A stretch of 64,000 nt of DNA from Vreelandella populi (GCF_003989825.1 NZ_RZHE01000003.1:223470-287469), one strand, 5' to 3'. Counted from the first letter of the stretch, positions 1 through 10,264 are shown. The notes: a model not told the origin generated them from the sequence alone. A program made the numbers and translations.

Positions 1-320
1 GCTGCCAGGGTTTCCAGCTTGCGGCTAACAATTTCATCGCTGCTGTAACCGGTAATTTCTGTGAAAGCCGGATTAACGACCAGGATTCGATTTTGCGCAT
101 CACTGACCACAACCGCATCGTTTGTCAGATTAATGGCATTTTGCATCAAGCGGCAGCGCAAGCGCTGCTGGCGCACTTGACGCCAGGCATCCCAGAGTCC
201 GAGCATGACAAAACTGACCGCCACCATACGCAGCATCGCTTCGGGCAACCAAACGCACCCTGGCAGTGCTGCCAGCGCGCCCCAGGCCAAGGGACGATTA
301 AGAGAAATAGGGAGCCACAT
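1..320 (-). CDS. PAS-domain sensor protein, N-terminal part (runs off left edge)
   Basis: The minus strand reads without a stop from an ATG at 320 to the window edge, giving about 106 residues. The first ~45 residues contain hydrophobic stretches that look like one or two membrane helices, ending in an Arg/Gln-rich juxtamembrane segment. After that comes the beginning of a PAS domain: a DAVVVSDAQNRILVVNPAF segment followed by TEITGYSSDEI, the usual PAS beta-strand and helix pattern. An in-frame stop lies just upstream of the ATG, so the N-terminus is fixed. The output domain (GGDEF, EAL, histidine kinase or methyl-accepting) lies outside the window and cannot be told. It is probably a membrane-anchored sensory protein. 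Confidence 0.75.
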   Translation of the reverse strand, partial: MWLPISLNRPLAWGALAALPGCVWLPEAMLRMVAVSFVMLGLWDAWRQVRQQRLRCRLMQNAINLTNDAVVVSDAQNRILVVNPAFTEITGYSSDEIVSRKLETLA

Positions 321-690
321 GGCGATTCGCTACGTCCTATCCTGAAGAAACTGCTATAAAATAAACATAACCGTCAAGCAACAGACGCATCATGCCGTGT
401 TACTAAAAGCTTGAATACCGCATATTACGTTAATAGGTCGTTTAAGTGGATAAATCACTACGACAGATACTATGAAAAAAGCTTATCGTAAATGACTTCG
501 CTTAATAAAAAGCACTAGTTATTGATGATAAAGGGTGTCTTGCGTGCATTCAGCGGTTTCGGGAAGTAGACTAAGCTAGGCCTTGCGGGCCGTGCCTCGG
601 CGCTAGACTCTCATGCTATACTCCGATGCCATGCCTCGGCTCTTAATGCCGCACACGGCCAACAACCATCTTGAAACTCGGAACGATTCA
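321..690. other. 370-bp intergenic region between the PAS gene and fabA
   Basis: This is an AT-rich divergent spacer with no convincing ORF. It must contain promoters for the leftward PAS gene and rightward fabA. I see an extended -10 element near its right end (listed separately) and no clear terminator, repeat or RNA gene. Confidence 0.6.
614..622 (+). promoter_or_regulatory. Possible extended -10 promoter of fabAB
   Basis: The sequence TGC-TATACT is an extended -10 (TGnTATAAT-like, 5/6 in the hexamer) with no good -35, which is tolerated by extended -10 promoters. A transcript starting about 7 bases downstream would exclude the upstream ATG at 613 and fit the GTG start of fabA at 691. Sequence match only. 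Confidence 0.35.
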
Positions 691-1206
691 GTGACCAAGC
701 AACATTCCTTTGATCGCGAAGAACTGCTGGCCTGCTCGCGCGGCGAGCTATTCGGCCCCGGAAACGCACAGCTTCCGGCTCCTAACATGCTGATGCTTGA
801 TCGTATTACGCACATTCATGAAGAAGGCGGTGAGCATAGCAAAGGCGAGCTGATTGCCGAGCTTGATATCTCTCCTGACCTGTGGTTTTTTGATTGCCAC
901 TTTCCGGGCGACCCGGTCATGCCTGGCTGCCTAGGTCTTGATGCCATGTGGCAGCTTGTAGGTTTCTATCTCGGCTGGCTTGGCCATCCTGGACGGGGTC
1001 GTGCGCTTGGCTGCGGTGAGGTCAAATTCAGCGGGCAAATTATGCCTGATGCAAAAAAAGTGACTTACCGTATTAATATCAAGCGTATTATTACCCGACG
1101 ACTTATTTTGGGTATCGCCGACGGCACCCTAGCCGTCGACGGACGCGATATTTATCAGGCTAATGATTTACGCGTTGGCCTATTCACCTCCACTGCGAAT
1201 TTCTAA
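691..1206 (+). CDS. fabA: 3-hydroxydecanoyl-ACP dehydratase/isomerase FabA
   Basis: FabA dehydrates 3-hydroxyacyl-ACP and isomerises trans-2- to cis-3-decenoyl-ACP, the branch point of anaerobic-type unsaturated fatty acid synthesis, in the cytoplasm. The 171-residue product carries the catalytic His in [11 protein letters not shown] (residue 70) and the catalytic Asp in LGLDAMWQ (residue 84), the same numbering as E. coli FabA. This agreement is why the GTG at 691 is chosen rather than the in-frame ATG at 613, which would add 26 unconserved residues. It sits 12 bases upstream of fabB, a typical fabAB operon. The family assignment is firm; the start is likely. Confidence 0.96.
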   Translation: MTKQHSFDREELLACSRGELFGPGNAQLPAPNMLMLDRITHIHEEGGEHSKGELIAELDISPDLWFFDCHFPGDPVMPGCLGLDAMWQLVGFYLGWLGHPGRGRALGCGEVKFSGQIMPDAKKVTYRINIKRIITRRLILGIADGTLAVDGRDIYQANDLRVGLFTSTANF

Positions 1207-1218
1207 CAGGAGGCTCCC

Positions 1219-2436
1219 ATGCGACGAGTGGTAGTCACCGGCCTTGGCATCGTGTCGTGTCTGGGCAACGACCAAGAGCAGGTTCTCGAAGCACTTAAAA
1301 GCGGGCGCAGCGGCATCCGTTTTAAGGAAGAGTACGCCGAGCGCGGCTTCCGTAGCCATGTAGCGGGCAGTATCGACATTGACCTGGACGCGCTGATTGA
1401 TCGCAAGCTGCGCCGTTTTATGGGCGACGCGGCGGCTTATGCCTATGTTTCAATGGCCCAGGCCATCGAAGACTCGGGATTGTCGGCTGAACAGATTTCC
1501 AACGAGCGCACCGGGCTTATTGCAGGCTCTGGCGGCGCATCAAGCGCCAACCAGGTAGAAGCCGCCGACGCCATGCGTGAGAAAGGGTTACGCCGCGTCG
1601 GCCCTTACCGGGTTACCCGTACCATGGGTAGTACGGTGTCTGCTTGCCTCGCTACGCCCTTCAAGATAAAGGGCGTGAACTACTCGATTTCGTCTGCCTG
1701 TGCTACTTCAGCACACTGTATCGGCAGTGCGATGGAGCAGATTCAGCTTGGCAAACAGGACGTGGTCTTTGCCGGGGGCGGTGAAGAAGAGCACTGGACA
1801 CTTTCTTGCCTGTTCGATGCTATGGGAGCGCTCTCTACTCAGTATAACGACGCGCCTGAGAAGGCCTCGCGCCCTTATGACCAGGCACGAGACGGCTTCG
1901 TCATTGCTGGCGGCGGCGGCATGCTGGTGCTTGAGGAGCTCGAACACGCCAAGGCACGCGGCGCCAAGATCTACGGCGAGCTTGTCGGTTATGGTGCCAC
2001 GTCTGACGGCCATGACATGGTGGCACCTTCCGGTGAAGGCGCGGTACGCTGCATGCACCAGGCGATGGCGACCGTAAAGGGAGACATTGACTATATCAAC
2101 ACCCATGGCACGTCAACGCCGGTAGGCGATATGGCTGAGCTTAAAGCCATCCGTGAAGTGTTTGGCGACTCAACGCCCGCGATGAGTTCAACCAAATCCC
2201 TCACCGGCCACTCTTTGGGCGCTACGGGTGTTCAGGAAGCTATCTATTCACTGTTGATGATGCAACATAACTTTGTGGCCGCCTCTGCTAACGTCGAGCA
2301 TCTCGACGAGCAGGCGGACGGGTTTGACATTGTGACCCAGCGGCGCGATGGCGTTACCCTTGAGCGTATGTTGTCCAATAGCTTTGGCTTCGGCGGTACC
2401 AATGCCTGTCTGGTCTTCCAGCGTTATACCGACTAA
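1219..2436 (+). CDS. fabB: Beta-ketoacyl-ACP synthase I FabB
   Basis: FabB condenses malonyl-ACP with acyl-ACP and elongates the cis-3-decenoyl product of FabA. The 405-residue protein has the thiolase fold signature: the active-site Cys at residue 161 in SSACATSAH, and the two His in [11 protein letters not shown] and TGHSLGATG. The ATG at 1219 has a strong AGGAGG ribosome site a few bases upstream. It is co-transcribed with fabA and followed by a strong hairpin terminator. Length matches E. coli FabB (406). Nothing odd. Confidence 0.97.
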   Translation: MRRVVVTGLGIVSCLGNDQEQVLEALKSGRSGIRFKEEYAERGFRSHVAGSIDIDLDALIDRKLRRFMGDAAAYAYVSMAQAIEDSGLSAEQISNERTGLIAGSGGASSANQVEAADAMREKGLRRVGPYRVTRTMGSTVSACLATPFKIKGVNYSISSACATSAHCIGSAMEQIQLGKQDVVFAGGGEEEHWTLSCLFDAMGALSTQYNDAPEKASRPYDQARDGFVIAGGGGMLVLEELEHAKARGAKIYGELVGYGATSDGHDMVAPSGEGAVRCMHQAMATVKGDIDYINTHGTSTPVGDMAELKAIREVFGDSTPAMSSTKSLTGHSLGATGVQEAIYSLLMMQHNFVAASANVEHLDEQADGFDIVTQRRDGVTLERMLSNSFGFGGTNACLVFQRYTD

Positions 2437-2465
2437 AACCCGGTTGATGGATTGATTAGTGCAAT

Positions 2466-2499
2466 ACAAAAACGGCGCCCTTGAAGGCGCCGTTTTTGT
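2466..2499. terminator. Bidirectional terminator between fabB and plsC
   Basis: A perfect 14-bp inverted repeat (2466-2479 and 2486-2499) with a 6-base loop; the GC-rich core is flanked by A-run and T-run, so it can end transcription from both convergent genes. Confidence 0.9.
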
Positions 2500-2524
2500 G
2501 GTTCTCGATTTAACTCTTCAGGGA

Positions 2525-3259
2525 CTAGCGGACAAGAGGGCGCGGCACCTCGGAAATTTCCTGCAGCTGCCCTTCAATCCAGGCCTCCACCTCGGCCAGC
2601 ACCTCATCAGGCGTACGTCCCTGAGTCTCGATAGGCTTCCCAATACGGACCCGTAAAACCCCAGGCCGCTTCACCCACTGACGCCCGGGCCAGCGTTCGC
2701 CAGCGTTATGGGCAACCGGCAGCACCGGCACGCCGGCCCGGCAGGCTACAACGCTGCCGCTCTTGTTGTAACGCTTGCGCACGCCGGGATCGACCCGCGT
2801 CCCTTCAGGAAAAATCAGCACCGAAAGCCCCGTTCCTAGCCGCGCGACCCCTTGCGTCAGCACCTGCTTCATGGCGCGGGCAGGCTTGGAGCGGTCCAGG
2901 CTGATAGGACGTAACAGGCGCAGCCCCCAACCAAAAATCGGAATGCGCAGCAACTCTTGCTTAAGCACAGTGCATACCGGCGGCTTCATCACCTGAAGAA
3001 AGACCGTTTCCCACTCGCACTGATGGTTTGCCTGAATAACACAAGGCCCTTCAGGAATACGCTCACGACCTTGAATATCGTAGCGAACCCCACAGGCAAT
3101 CCGAAACCAGACCACTAAAAAGTGGTTATACAGATTCAGCAGCCGGTAACGGCCTGCCAGGGGTAAAAAAGGGGCGATAGGCAGAAAAAGCACGCCACTA
3201 ATCAGCATGGCGAAGAAATACCCAGCATAAAATACCAGGCTACGAACCACATTGATCAA
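2525..3259 (-). CDS. plsC: 1-acyl-sn-glycerol-3-phosphate acyltransferase (PlsC family)
   Basis: This enzyme family transfers an acyl chain to lysophosphatidate in the inner membrane to make phosphatidate. The 244-residue protein has two hydrophobic N-terminal segments (about residues 5-35), an NHQCEWET block that is the HX4D-type catalytic motif with Glu in place of Asp, and FPEGTR further on. The Glu variant occurs in other members of this family. The start is TTG at 3259: it overlaps the stop of the upstream gene (TTGA) and has AGGAG seven bases before it. Translational coupling with the RmlD-like gene suggests a shared operon. Whether this is the main PlsC or an accessory acyltransferase is not decidable here. 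Confidence 0.88.
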   Translation of the reverse strand: MINVVRSLVFYAGYFFAMLISGVLFLPIAPFLPLAGRYRLLNLYNHFLVVWFRIACGVRYDIQGRERIPEGPCVIQANHQCEWETVFLQVMKPPVCTVLKQELLRIPIFGWGLRLLRPISLDRSKPARAMKQVLTQGVARLGTGLSVLIFPEGTRVDPGVRKRYNKSGSVVACRAGVPVLPVAHNAGERWPGRQWVKRPGVLRVRIGKPIETQGRTPDEVLAEVEAWIEGQLQEISEVPRPLVR

Positions 3260-4146
3260 ACGGACTCTCCTGTACTGGCATCCTGCTGGTCATCGCGCAT
3301 AAGGCACCAGGCATCCAACATACGCCCTACTTCTAGCCGCCAGGGTTTCTGATGCACACCGAAGACATCCAGCACACGGCGGCAGTTTAAAACGCGCCGC
3401 AATTTTGCATCATGATGATGATTCAACGCGGTTACCTCGCCAAGTTCAACCTGTTCGCCACGGCCTTCGAGATGAGTCGCCAACTGAGTACGCACCATGG
3501 AAGTGAAGGTAAACGCGCTCACCGGCTCTGTACCAGCCAAGTGGTAGGCGCCCCAGGCATTGGCACCGCTCGCCTGTTGCTGAAGCATTCCGACCAGCGC
3601 CATGGCCACGGCATCCGTCGAGGTAGGGCAACAGACGACATCTTCAGCCGCGCGCACGCTTTGCCCCTCGATCAGACTATCGATAATCTCATTTAACCAG
3701 GCATGGCTGCCCTCAAGCGCAAACAGAGGGCCAAGGCGTACAATCAGATGACGATGGTACTCCGCCCGAATCCGGTCGCCGGTCGCGACTAACCGCCGTA
3801 AACACTCATCGCGTGGCGTTGGCACTACATGCTCGTCGATCGGCTCATCAAAGCCGTCTTCATAGAGCTGGTCTGAGACGCACCATACCAGTGGCACCTC
3901 TTGTGCAAGACAAGCATCCAAACAGCGCTCTACCGCATCCGCATGCTCACCTACCGACGCTGGCGTCATGTCGAGGGGTTGTGCCAGCGGCGGAATAATC
4001 ACCGCGTCGGGCGCAATTGCTTGCAGCTGGGCCGCGGTGATCGTCACCCCCTGCTCAATCACCAGCTCCGTATCCGTGCGGCGGTTCACTTCCCGGGCCA
4101 GTGCCAAGCTTAAACAGTGCCCTGCATCCAGTATCAGCAGCTTCAA
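3256..4146 (-). CDS. RmlD-like sugar-nucleotide reductase / extended SDR, degenerate
   Basis: The 296-residue protein resembles dTDP-4-dehydrorhamnose reductase (RmlD) and related extended SDRs. A stretch reading VRLGPLF, then a WLNEIIDSL helix, then CCPTSTDAVAMAL and GAYHLAGTEP follows the C-terminal half of RmlD. The N-terminus (KLLILDAGHCLSLAL) is where the Gly-rich NAD(P) motif should be, but the GxxGxxG pattern is missing, and I see no clear YxxxK. It may be a non-catalytic or altered-cofactor homologue. It begins with TTG at 4146 preceded by AGGGG, and it is coupled by a 4-base overlap to plsC, hinting at a role in envelope or lipid metabolism (inference). Confidence 0.65.
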   Translation of the reverse strand: MKLLILDAGHCLSLALAREVNRRTDTELVIEQGVTITAAQLQAIAPDAVIIPPLAQPLDMTPASVGEHADAVERCLDACLAQEVPLVWCVSDQLYEDGFDEPIDEHVVPTPRDECLRRLVATGDRIRAEYHRHLIVRLGPLFALEGSHAWLNEIIDSLIEGQSVRAAEDVVCCPTSTDAVAMALVGMLQQQASGANAWGAYHLAGTEPVSAFTFTSMVRTQLATHLEGRGEQVELGEVTALNHHHDAKLRRVLNCRRVLDVFGVHQKPWRLEVGRMLDAWCLMRDDQQDASTGESV

Positions 4147-4207
4147 GACAGCCCCTTTTTATCAACCAAGATAGCCAACCAGCTCAGCGTGACGTGCCCG
4201 AGCGCGG

Positions 4208-4852
4208 TCAGAACGGAATTTCGTCGTCGAAGTCGTCAAAGTTGCCCGGATCCGGCGCGCCGTAGTTGTTGTTCTGCTGGCCCTGTTGAGGCGCTGCATT
4301 ACCCTGGCGTGCAGGCTGGCCCTGCTGTGGTGCCGGCTGGGGACGCTGGGCCGGTTGACCACCTTGGTTTTGGCCGCCATAGTTCTGCCCACCAAAGTTA
4401 TTGCCCTGTGGCGCGCCACCTTGCTGGGGATACCCGCCTTGAGGCGCAGCATCATTACCCTGATTGCTCGGAGCGTAGCTGCCCTGCGGCGCGTTACCGC
4501 CTTGGAAATCGCCGCTACGGCCGTCCAGCATTTGCATATCGTTGGCAACGATTTCGGTGCTATAACGATCCTGGCCGTTCTGGTCTTGCCACTTACGGGT
4601 TTGCAGGCGTCCCTCGATATACACCTTGGAGCCTTTCTTCAGGTACTGCTGGGCAATTTCAGCCGTTTTATTGAACAGTACGATTCGGTGCCACTCGGTG
4701 CGCTCCTGGCGCTGACCACTCTGGCGATCCATCCACGTATCGGACGTGGCCAGGTTCAGGTTAGCGACGGCCGTACCGCTTGGGGTAAAGCGCACTTCAG
4801 GGTCCTGTCCGAGGTTACCGATCAGAATCACTTTATTGATACCGCGAGCCAT
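4208..4852 (-). CDS. ssb: Single-stranded DNA-binding protein
   Basis: SSB coats single-stranded DNA in replication, repair and recombination. The product (214 residues from ATG 4852) starts with the classic [21 protein letters not shown]-fold segment, continues through the conserved TEWHRIV and GSKVYIEG blocks, and has a Gly/Gln/Asn/Pro-rich linker of about 90 residues. It ends with the acidic tip DDFDDEIPF that recruits partner proteins. The ATG at 4852 has AAGGAG upstream; a start 15 bases earlier would add residues not found in the family. It lies downstream of the yajR-like gene on the same strand, close to uvrA, as ssb and uvrA are in many gammaproteobacteria. The linker is low-complexity, as usual. 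Confidence 0.97.
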   Translation of the reverse strand: MARGINKVILIGNLGQDPEVRFTPSGTAVANLNLATSDTWMDRQSGQRQERTEWHRIVLFNKTAEIAQQYLKKGSKVYIEGRLQTRKWQDQNGQDRYSTEIVANDMQMLDGRSGDFQGGNAPQGSYAPSNQGNDAAPQGGYPQQGGAPQGNNFGGQNYGGQNQGGQPAQRPQPAPQQGQPARQGNAAPQQGQQNNNYGAPDPGNFDDFDDEIPF

Positions 4853-4932
4853 AAGGCGCTCCTTCATTTAACTGACGTATAGATAAACATCTGCAAGCAA
4901 CTGCCACACATCGCCGATGCCGCTGTCTTGCA

Positions 4933-4953
4933 GGCGGCTGACAGGCAGCCGCC
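4933..4953 (-). terminator. Hairpin directly after the MFS gene stop
   Basis: An 8-bp GC-rich inverted repeat (GGCGGCTG / CAGCCGCC, 5-base loop) lies immediately after the stop codon of the transporter gene. There is no T-run after it on the minus strand, so it may only attenuate or stabilise the mRNA. Confidence 0.35.
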
Positions 4954-6330
4954 TTACGATTTCGGGGGAATCAACCGGGTCAGCGCGTCTCTATCAAGCT
5001 GCTGACGATTCACCTTTAAATAGACCAACTGCTCTTCGGGTACCACCATGACGTCCTCAACACCTACCACGTCGGCCAAGCGTTCGAGCAATAAATCCAG
5101 CGTATCCGGTGGCGTGTCATTAAGGGCCACGACTTCGCTGGAGAGCGGCGGCGGCGATGGCATCTTCCACATTGCAAGCCACCATAGCAGAGCAAGCACC
5201 GCACAACCGATAAAAACGGCGTTCAGCCCCCACACATTAGCCAAGAGGCCACCCAATGTGCCGCCTAAAAAAGCGCCTAGAAACTGGCTTGTGGAATACA
5301 CCCCCATCGCAGTGCCTTTGGCGCCAGCAGGGGCGAGTTTGCTGAGCATTGACGGCAGCGTGGCCTCCAACAGATTGAAGCCGGTGAAGAAAACAAACAG
5401 CCCGATGAACAGCCAATGCCCATGAGAGAACGGCGATCCAAGCCCTCCTAGGCTCACCGCGATGGCGCCAATGGCCAGCAGGCAAACCACCTTGATCTGC
5501 TGTTTTTTCTCACCCACGATCATCAGCGGCACCATGGCCACAAACGAAAGCCCCATAATACACAGGTACGCCAACCCGTGATGCGCCAGCGGAATGCCGG
5601 CCTCCTGCAACCGAAAGGGCACCGCGACGAAAATGGCCATCAGCACCAGATGCAGTGTAAAAATTGATATATCCAGACGCCATAGATCGGGCCGTATAAT
5701 CACGCTCTTAAACTGCTGGCGATCCAGCCCCACATCACGGTGGCGCAGCCGCCGGGGGGCGGGTGGTACCCAGCGCCACAGAACCACCAAACCTAAAAGA
5801 GTAAGCAGCGCAGTAAACCAGAACACGCCGGAAAGCCCCGCCCAGGAGGCAAGCCAGGGTCCCACGACCATGGCGATGGCAAACGAGACGCCAATCGATA
5901 AACCAATGGTGGCCATCGCCGCCGTGCGCACCTGTTCCCGCGTTTGGTCGGCAAGCAGCGCCATGATGGCCGCAGCTACCGCCCCGCTGCCCTGCAAGGC
6001 ACGCCCGATAATAATCCCGCCGATGGAATCCGCCATGGCGGCTACAATACTTCCCAGGGCAAAAATGATCAGCCCAAATGCGATAACCCGTTTGCGCCCG
6101 ATACGGTCTGACAGCAGGCCAAATGGAATCTGCAGCACGGCCTGGGTAAGCCCGTAGACACCTAGTGCAAAGCCCACCAGCAGCGGAGTCGCCCCCTCAA
6201 GCGCGTCGGCATACAGCGCCAGCACCGGCAACACCATGAAAAGTCCCAGCATACGAGACGCATAAAGCCCGGCCAAGCCGCTGATTGCACGACGCTCAGT
6301 GGCCAGTAGCAGTGCAGAAACCTTGCGCAT
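4954..6330 (-). CDS. yajR: YajR-type MFS exporter with C-terminal YAM domain
   Basis: An inner-membrane major facilitator protein of 458 residues. Twelve hydrophobic segments are visible, with the MFS motif A (GLLSDRIGRKRV) between helices 2 and 3. After the last helix comes a ~65-residue soluble tail ending in a ferredoxin-like pattern (VEDVMVVPEEQLVYLKVN), which corresponds to the YAM domain that defines E. coli YajR (454 residues). The ATG at 6330 has AAGGGC upstream and gives the family N-terminus; an upstream start is possible. The substrate of YajR proteins is not settled; drug or sugar-type efflux is usually assumed. It is divergent from uvrA and upstream of ssb. Confidence 0.85.
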   Translation of the reverse strand: MRKVSALLLATERRAISGLAGLYASRMLGLFMVLPVLALYADALEGATPLLVGFALGVYGLTQAVLQIPFGLLSDRIGRKRVIAFGLIIFALGSIVAAMADSIGGIIIGRALQGSGAVAAAIMALLADQTREQVRTAAMATIGLSIGVSFAIAMVVGPWLASWAGLSGVFWFTALLTLLGLVVLWRWVPPAPRRLRHRDVGLDRQQFKSVIIRPDLWRLDISIFTLHLVLMAIFVAVPFRLQEAGIPLAHHGLAYLCIMGLSFVAMVPLMIVGEKKQQIKVVCLLAIGAIAVSLGGLGSPFSHGHWLFIGLFVFFTGFNLLEATLPSMLSKLAPAGAKGTAMGVYSTSQFLGAFLGGTLGGLLANVWGLNAVFIGCAVLALLWWLAMWKMPSPPPLSSEVVALNDTPPDTLDLLLERLADVVGVEDVMVVPEEQLVYLKVNRQQLDRDALTRLIPPKS

Positions 6331-6441
6331 AATGCCCTTGAGTATGGTGGATAGAGCCAAAGCCCTTGGATAACCCCCCATTCTAGCGGTTTGCATCCAC
6401 GCTGGAAACGCTGTCCTGCGTTAAGCTATAACAAAGCGTTT

Positions 6442-6470
6442 TTGCCGGGAGGGGGTGGCAAACGTATAAT
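6442..6470 (+). promoter_or_regulatory. Sigma-70 promoter of uvrA
   Basis: A perfect -10 TATAAT (6465-6470) lies 17 bases after a TTGCCG -35 (6442-6447, 4/6). It is about 30 bases before the uvrA start. No LexA-type CTGT-N8-ACAG box was seen beside it. Confidence 0.6.
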
Positions 6471-6500
6471 TACTCTTTTGCCGCGCGAGTCGAGGTGTTG

Positions 6501-9344
6501 ATGGACAGCATTCTGGTCAGGGGTGCACGCACCCACAACCTCAAGCAGATTGATGTAGAACTGCCCCGCGACAAGCTGATTGTGATTACCGGCCTATCGG
6601 GCTCAGGTAAATCGTCGCTGGCGTTTGACACACTTTATGCCGAAGGACAGCGTCGCTATGTAGAGTCGCTCTCTACCTATGCGCGTCAGTTCCTGTCGAT
6701 GATGGAAAAGCCCGATGTGGATCACATCGAGGGGCTATCGCCTGCAATCTCCATTGAGCAGAAATCCACCTCCCACAACCCACGCTCGACCGTGGGCACC
6801 ATTACCGAAATATACGACTACCTGCGCCTGCTGTTTGCCCGGGCCGGCACACCCCGCTGCCCGGAGCACGGCGAGGACCTGGAAGCCCAAACCATCTCTC
6901 AGATGGTCGATCAGGTAATGAACCTGGCCGAGGGCACCAGACTGATGCTTCTGGCCCCTGTGGTAAAAGGACGCAAGGGCGAGCACCTACAGCTGTTGGC
7001 TGAGCTACGCGCTCAAGGGTTCGTGCGTGCCCTCATTGATGGTCAGGTGCTGGAGCTTGATGATATTGCGCCGCTAGATAAGCGCAAGAAGCACGATATC
7101 AGCGTGGTGGTCGACCGCTTCAAGGTGCGCGACGACATCGCCCAGCGTTTGGCAGAGTCATTCGAGACCGCGCTCAATCTGGCCGACGGCACCGCCATGA
7201 TCCACTTCATGGATGGCGAGCAGGAAGATATGGCCTTCTCGTCACGCTTCGCCTGCCCGGTCTGCGGCTACTCGTTGTCTGAACTTGAGCCGCGCATGTT
7301 TTCGTTCAATAACCCAGCGGGCGCTTGTCCAACCTGTGATGGCCTGGGCATTCAGCAGTATTTCGACCCCGAGAAGCTGATCAGCCATCCTGAGCTCTCG
7401 CTGGCGGAAGGCGTCATCAAGGGCTGGGATCGGCGCAATATTTACTATTTTACTCAGCTGCAGGCGCTTGCCAAGCACTACGGCTTTGAGCTCGAAACAC
7501 CGTGGAAAGAGCTCCCCCGCCATGAGCAGGAGATCATTCTCAACGGTAGCGGCAGTGAAACAATTCCGTTTGCCTATGTTGGCGATCGGGGTCGTAAGGT
7601 CACCCGCGAGCACGTTTTTGAGGGCGTACTGCCTAATATGCAGCGCCGCTATCGGGAAACCGAGTCCAACATGGTGCGCGATGATCTGGCCAAGTATATC
7701 GCCATGCAGCCCTGCGCCACGTGTCACGGCACGCGCCTTCGCAAGGAGTCGCGCCATGTGTTTGTGGATGATCGCAACATTGCCGACGTGGTGCGCACCC
7801 CGATCGGCGAGGCGCAGCGCTACTTTGCAGCGCTCAAACTGCCGGGCCGTAAAGGTGAGATTGCCGACAAGATCGTCAACGAGATCCACGCCCGGCTCGA
7901 GTTTCTGGTCAATGTCGGGCTGGATTACCTGAACCTTGAACGCAGCGCCGATACGCTTTCAGGTGGTGAAGCCCAGCGGATTCGTCTGGCAAGCCAGATC
8001 GGCGCGGGTCTCGTCGGGGTCATGTACATTCTTGACGAGCCTTCAATCGGCCTGCATCAGCGCGATAATGACCGACTGTTGAAAACCTTGGAGCGCCTGC
8101 GCGATTTGGGCAATACGGTGATTGTGGTGGAGCATGACGAGGATGCCATTCGCGCGGCCGATCACGTGTTGGATATCGGCCCTGGCGCAGGCGTTCACGG
8201 CGGCGAAATTGTCGCGCAGGGAACGCCCCAAGAGGTCATGGATAACCCTAACTCGCTGACCGGCCAGTATCTGACCGGCACTCGTGAGATCAGCGTGCCG
8301 CCTTATCGGATTCCCGGTAACCCGGAAAAACAGCTGGTATTACGTGGCGCGACCGGCAACAACCTGCAGAACGTGACGCTCAGTCTGCCGCTGGGGCTTT
8401 TCATCGCGATTACCGGCGTATCAGGATCAGGCAAATCGACCCTGATCAATGGCACGCTGATGCCCATTGCCGCACGTGAGCTGAACCGGGCGACGACGCT
8501 GACGGCTGCGCCCTACAAGAAGATCGAAGGGCTCGACCTGCTCGATAAAGTGATTGATATCGACCAGAGCCCGATCGGCCGCACGCCCCGCTCCAACCCG
8601 GCCACCTATACCGGCATCTTCACGCCTATCCGTGAGCTGTTTGCCGGCACCCAGGAGGCGCGCTCGCGCGGTTACAAGCCGGGACGCTTCAGCTTCAACG
8701 TCAAGGGCGGGCGCTGCGAGGCGTGTCAGGGCGAGGGCATGATCAAGGTCGAGATGCACTTTCTGCCCGATATCTATGTGCCGTGTGATGTCTGCAAGGG
8801 CAAGCGCTATAACCGAGAGACGCTGGATATTCACTACAAGGGCAAAACGATCCACGAAGTGCTGGAGATGACGGTTGAGGACGCGCTTGAGTTCTTTAGC
8901 CCGGTACCGGCGATTGCACGACGCCTGCAAACGCTGATGGATGTAGGGCTTTCCTATATTCGCCTGGGCCAGAGTGCCACTACGCTTTCCGGTGGCGAAG
9001 CACAACGGGTCAAGCTTGCCCGCGAGCTTGCCAAGCGCGACACCGGCAAGACGCTATATATTCTTGATGAACCCACGACCGGGCTTCACTTTGAGGATAT
9101 CCGACAGTTATTAACCGTACTGCATCGCTTGCGCGATCACGGCAATACCATCGTGGTGATCGAGCACAACCTGGATGTAATCAAGACCGCGGACTGGATT
9201 GTCGATCTAGGCCCGGAAGGGGGCTCCGGCGGTGGAAAAATTATCGCCGAAGGCACCCCCGAGAAGATCGCCAAACAGAGCGTTTCACATACAGGACGTT
9301 TTCTCTCCCCGCTGCTTGAACGCGGCAACCGCGCCGCTTCGTAA
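6501..9344 (+). CDS. uvrA: Excinuclease ABC subunit A
   Basis: UvrA is the damage-recognition ATPase of nucleotide excision repair and loads UvrB on lesions. The 947-residue protein has two ABC modules: Walker [10 protein letters not shown] near residue 31 and GVSGSGKST near residue 640, and two LSGGEAQR signatures. Zinc-binding Cys pairs are seen as CPVC...CPTC in the first half and CEAC...CDVC in the second. The ATG at 6501 is preferred over GTG and TTG codons immediately before it because it has CGAGG at proper spacing and gives [14 protein letters not shown]. Length is like E. coli UvrA (940). It is monocistronic and ends at a clear terminator. Confidence 0.98.
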   Translation: MDSILVRGARTHNLKQIDVELPRDKLIVITGLSGSGKSSLAFDTLYAEGQRRYVESLSTYARQFLSMMEKPDVDHIEGLSPAISIEQKSTSHNPRSTVGTITEIYDYLRLLFARAGTPRCPEHGEDLEAQTISQMVDQVMNLAEGTRLMLLAPVVKGRKGEHLQLLAELRAQGFVRALIDGQVLELDDIAPLDKRKKHDISVVVDRFKVRDDIAQRLAESFETALNLADGTAMIHFMDGEQEDMAFSSRFACPVCGYSLSELEPRMFSFNNPAGACPTCDGLGIQQYFDPEKLISHPELSLAEGVIKGWDRRNIYYFTQLQALAKHYGFELETPWKELPRHEQEIILNGSGSETIPFAYVGDRGRKVTREHVFEGVLPNMQRRYRETESNMVRDDLAKYIAMQPCATCHGTRLRKESRHVFVDDRNIADVVRTPIGEAQRYFAALKLPGRKGEIADKIVNEIHARLEFLVNVGLDYLNLERSADTLSGGEAQRIRLASQIGAGLVGVMYILDEPSIGLHQRDNDRLLKTLERLRDLGNTVIVVEHDEDAIRAADHVLDIGPGAGVHGGEIVAQGTPQEVMDNPNSLTGQYLTGTREISVPPYRIPGNPEKQLVLRGATGNNLQNVTLSLPLGLFIAITGVSGSGKSTLINGTLMPIAARELNRATTLTAAPYKKIEGLDLLDKVIDIDQSPIGRTPRSNPATYTGIFTPIRELFAGTQEARSRGYKPGRFSFNVKGGRCEACQGEGMIKVEMHFLPDIYVPCDVCKGKRYNRETLDIHYKGKTIHEVLEMTVEDALEFFSPVPAIARRLQTLMDVGLSYIRLGQSATTLSGGEAQRVKLARELAKRDTGKTLYILDEPTTGLHFEDIRQLLTVLHRLRDHGNTIVVIEHNLDVIKTADWIVDLGPEGGSGGGKIIAEGTPEKIAKQSVSHTGRFLSPLLERGNRAAS

Positions 9345-9354
9345 CCTGCCATTT

Positions 9355-9388
9355 CAGGGTGGGCATTCGTCCACCCTGCTTTTGGTTT
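9355..9388 (+). terminator. uvrA rho-independent terminator
   Basis: A perfect 8-bp stem CAGGGTGG / CCACCCTG (9355-9362, 9371-9378) with an 8-base loop, followed by a CTTTTGGTTTT tract, 11 bases after the uvrA stop. Confidence 0.85.
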
Positions 9389-9517
9389 TATGCCATAATT
9401 CGTCTAGTTCAACTTCTGTATCAATGTAGCTAGGCCGCGCAGCATGCGATTAAATTGCTTATTGTCATTAGCCGAATAACTTGATATTTGTTAGGCAATA
9501 CTCATGGAGTTCAAGAT

Positions 9518-10261
9518 GTGAGCGAAGATCAAAGCTGCATCATTCATCACTTTAGCCATTACTGCTCGTTGACCAAGGAAGAAAAAGCGCTGTTAGTTTC
9601 ATTGGAAGAGAATCCTACCGATATCAAGGCAGGCTCCCTACTATGGGAAGTAGGCGACCCTGCGAAAGAATTTTGTACGCTACATAGTGGCTGGGCCTAC
9701 TCTTATCGCCACCTTGAGAGCGGAGACCGACAGATTCTGGAAATTTACTTACCTGGCGATATTATTGGGCTGCGCGAATTCGCCTTTTCCCAGCGATTAG
9801 AAAATGTATGCATGATCACGGATGGTGTTGTGTGTCATTTTCCGCATAAGCGCCTACTTGAGATATTTCGACAGTCAGTACCACTAACCTCCGTGGTGTT
9901 TGCTATTGCCAGCCGTCACCAAGCCTTAGTCACCGAACGGTTGGTGACACTTGCCCGGCGAAGCGCCCGGCAAAAAACGGCGCACTTTCTTTATGAGATG
10001 TACCTTAGGCTGCGCCAAACTAATGGCGATATCGATAGGCAGTTTCGACTCCCTCTTTCCCAGGAGCAGCTTGCCGATATTCTGGGTTTAAGTCCTGTAC
10101 ACGTTAGCCGCACGTTTAGCTTACTTAGCGAAGAAGGTCTCGTATTTCGTGACCGGCATAACGTCACCATACCCGATCTAAAAGCGCTGGCGGCGGCAGG
10201 CGAGTTCGATGACTGCTATCTTCACGATGACGTTAGACCACTCTTTGATCTCTCTGCCTAA
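9518..10261 (+). CDS. Crp/Fnr-family transcriptional regulator
   Basis: The 247-residue protein has an N-terminal cyclic-nucleotide-binding-type beta barrel (about residues 15-135; note LPGDIIGL) and a C-terminal winged helix (about 150-230). The recognition helix reads QEQLADILGLSPVHVSRTFSLL, typical of Crp/Fnr proteins. There are only a few Cys near the N-terminus, not spaced like the FNR iron-sulphur ligands, so an oxygen-sensing cluster is not indicated. The start chosen is GTG at 9518 because GGAG lies eight bases upstream; a TTG 30 bases earlier is in frame. The gene is alone, followed by a hairpin and a secreted protein gene. Signal and targets are unknown. Confidence 0.88.
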   Translation: MSEDQSCIIHHFSHYCSLTKEEKALLVSLEENPTDIKAGSLLWEVGDPAKEFCTLHSGWAYSYRHLESGDRQILEIYLPGDIIGLREFAFSQRLENVCMITDGVVCHFPHKRLLEIFRQSVPLTSVVFAIASRHQALVTERLVTLARRSARQKTAHFLYEMYLRLRQTNGDIDRQFRLPLSQEQLADILGLSPVHVSRTFSLLSEEGLVFRDRHNVTIPDLKALAAAGEFDDCYLHDDVRPLFDLSA

Positions 10262-10264
10262 TTC

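Noticed and set aside
5594..6157. 187-codon open frame antisense to the yajR-like gene
   Set aside because: Arg/Ala/Pro-rich product without domain features, fully inside a conserved transporter gene.
6331..6500. LexA (SOS) box upstream of uvrA
   Set aside because: uvrA and ssb are often SOS genes, but no CTGT-N8-ACAG-like site was found in either upstream region.
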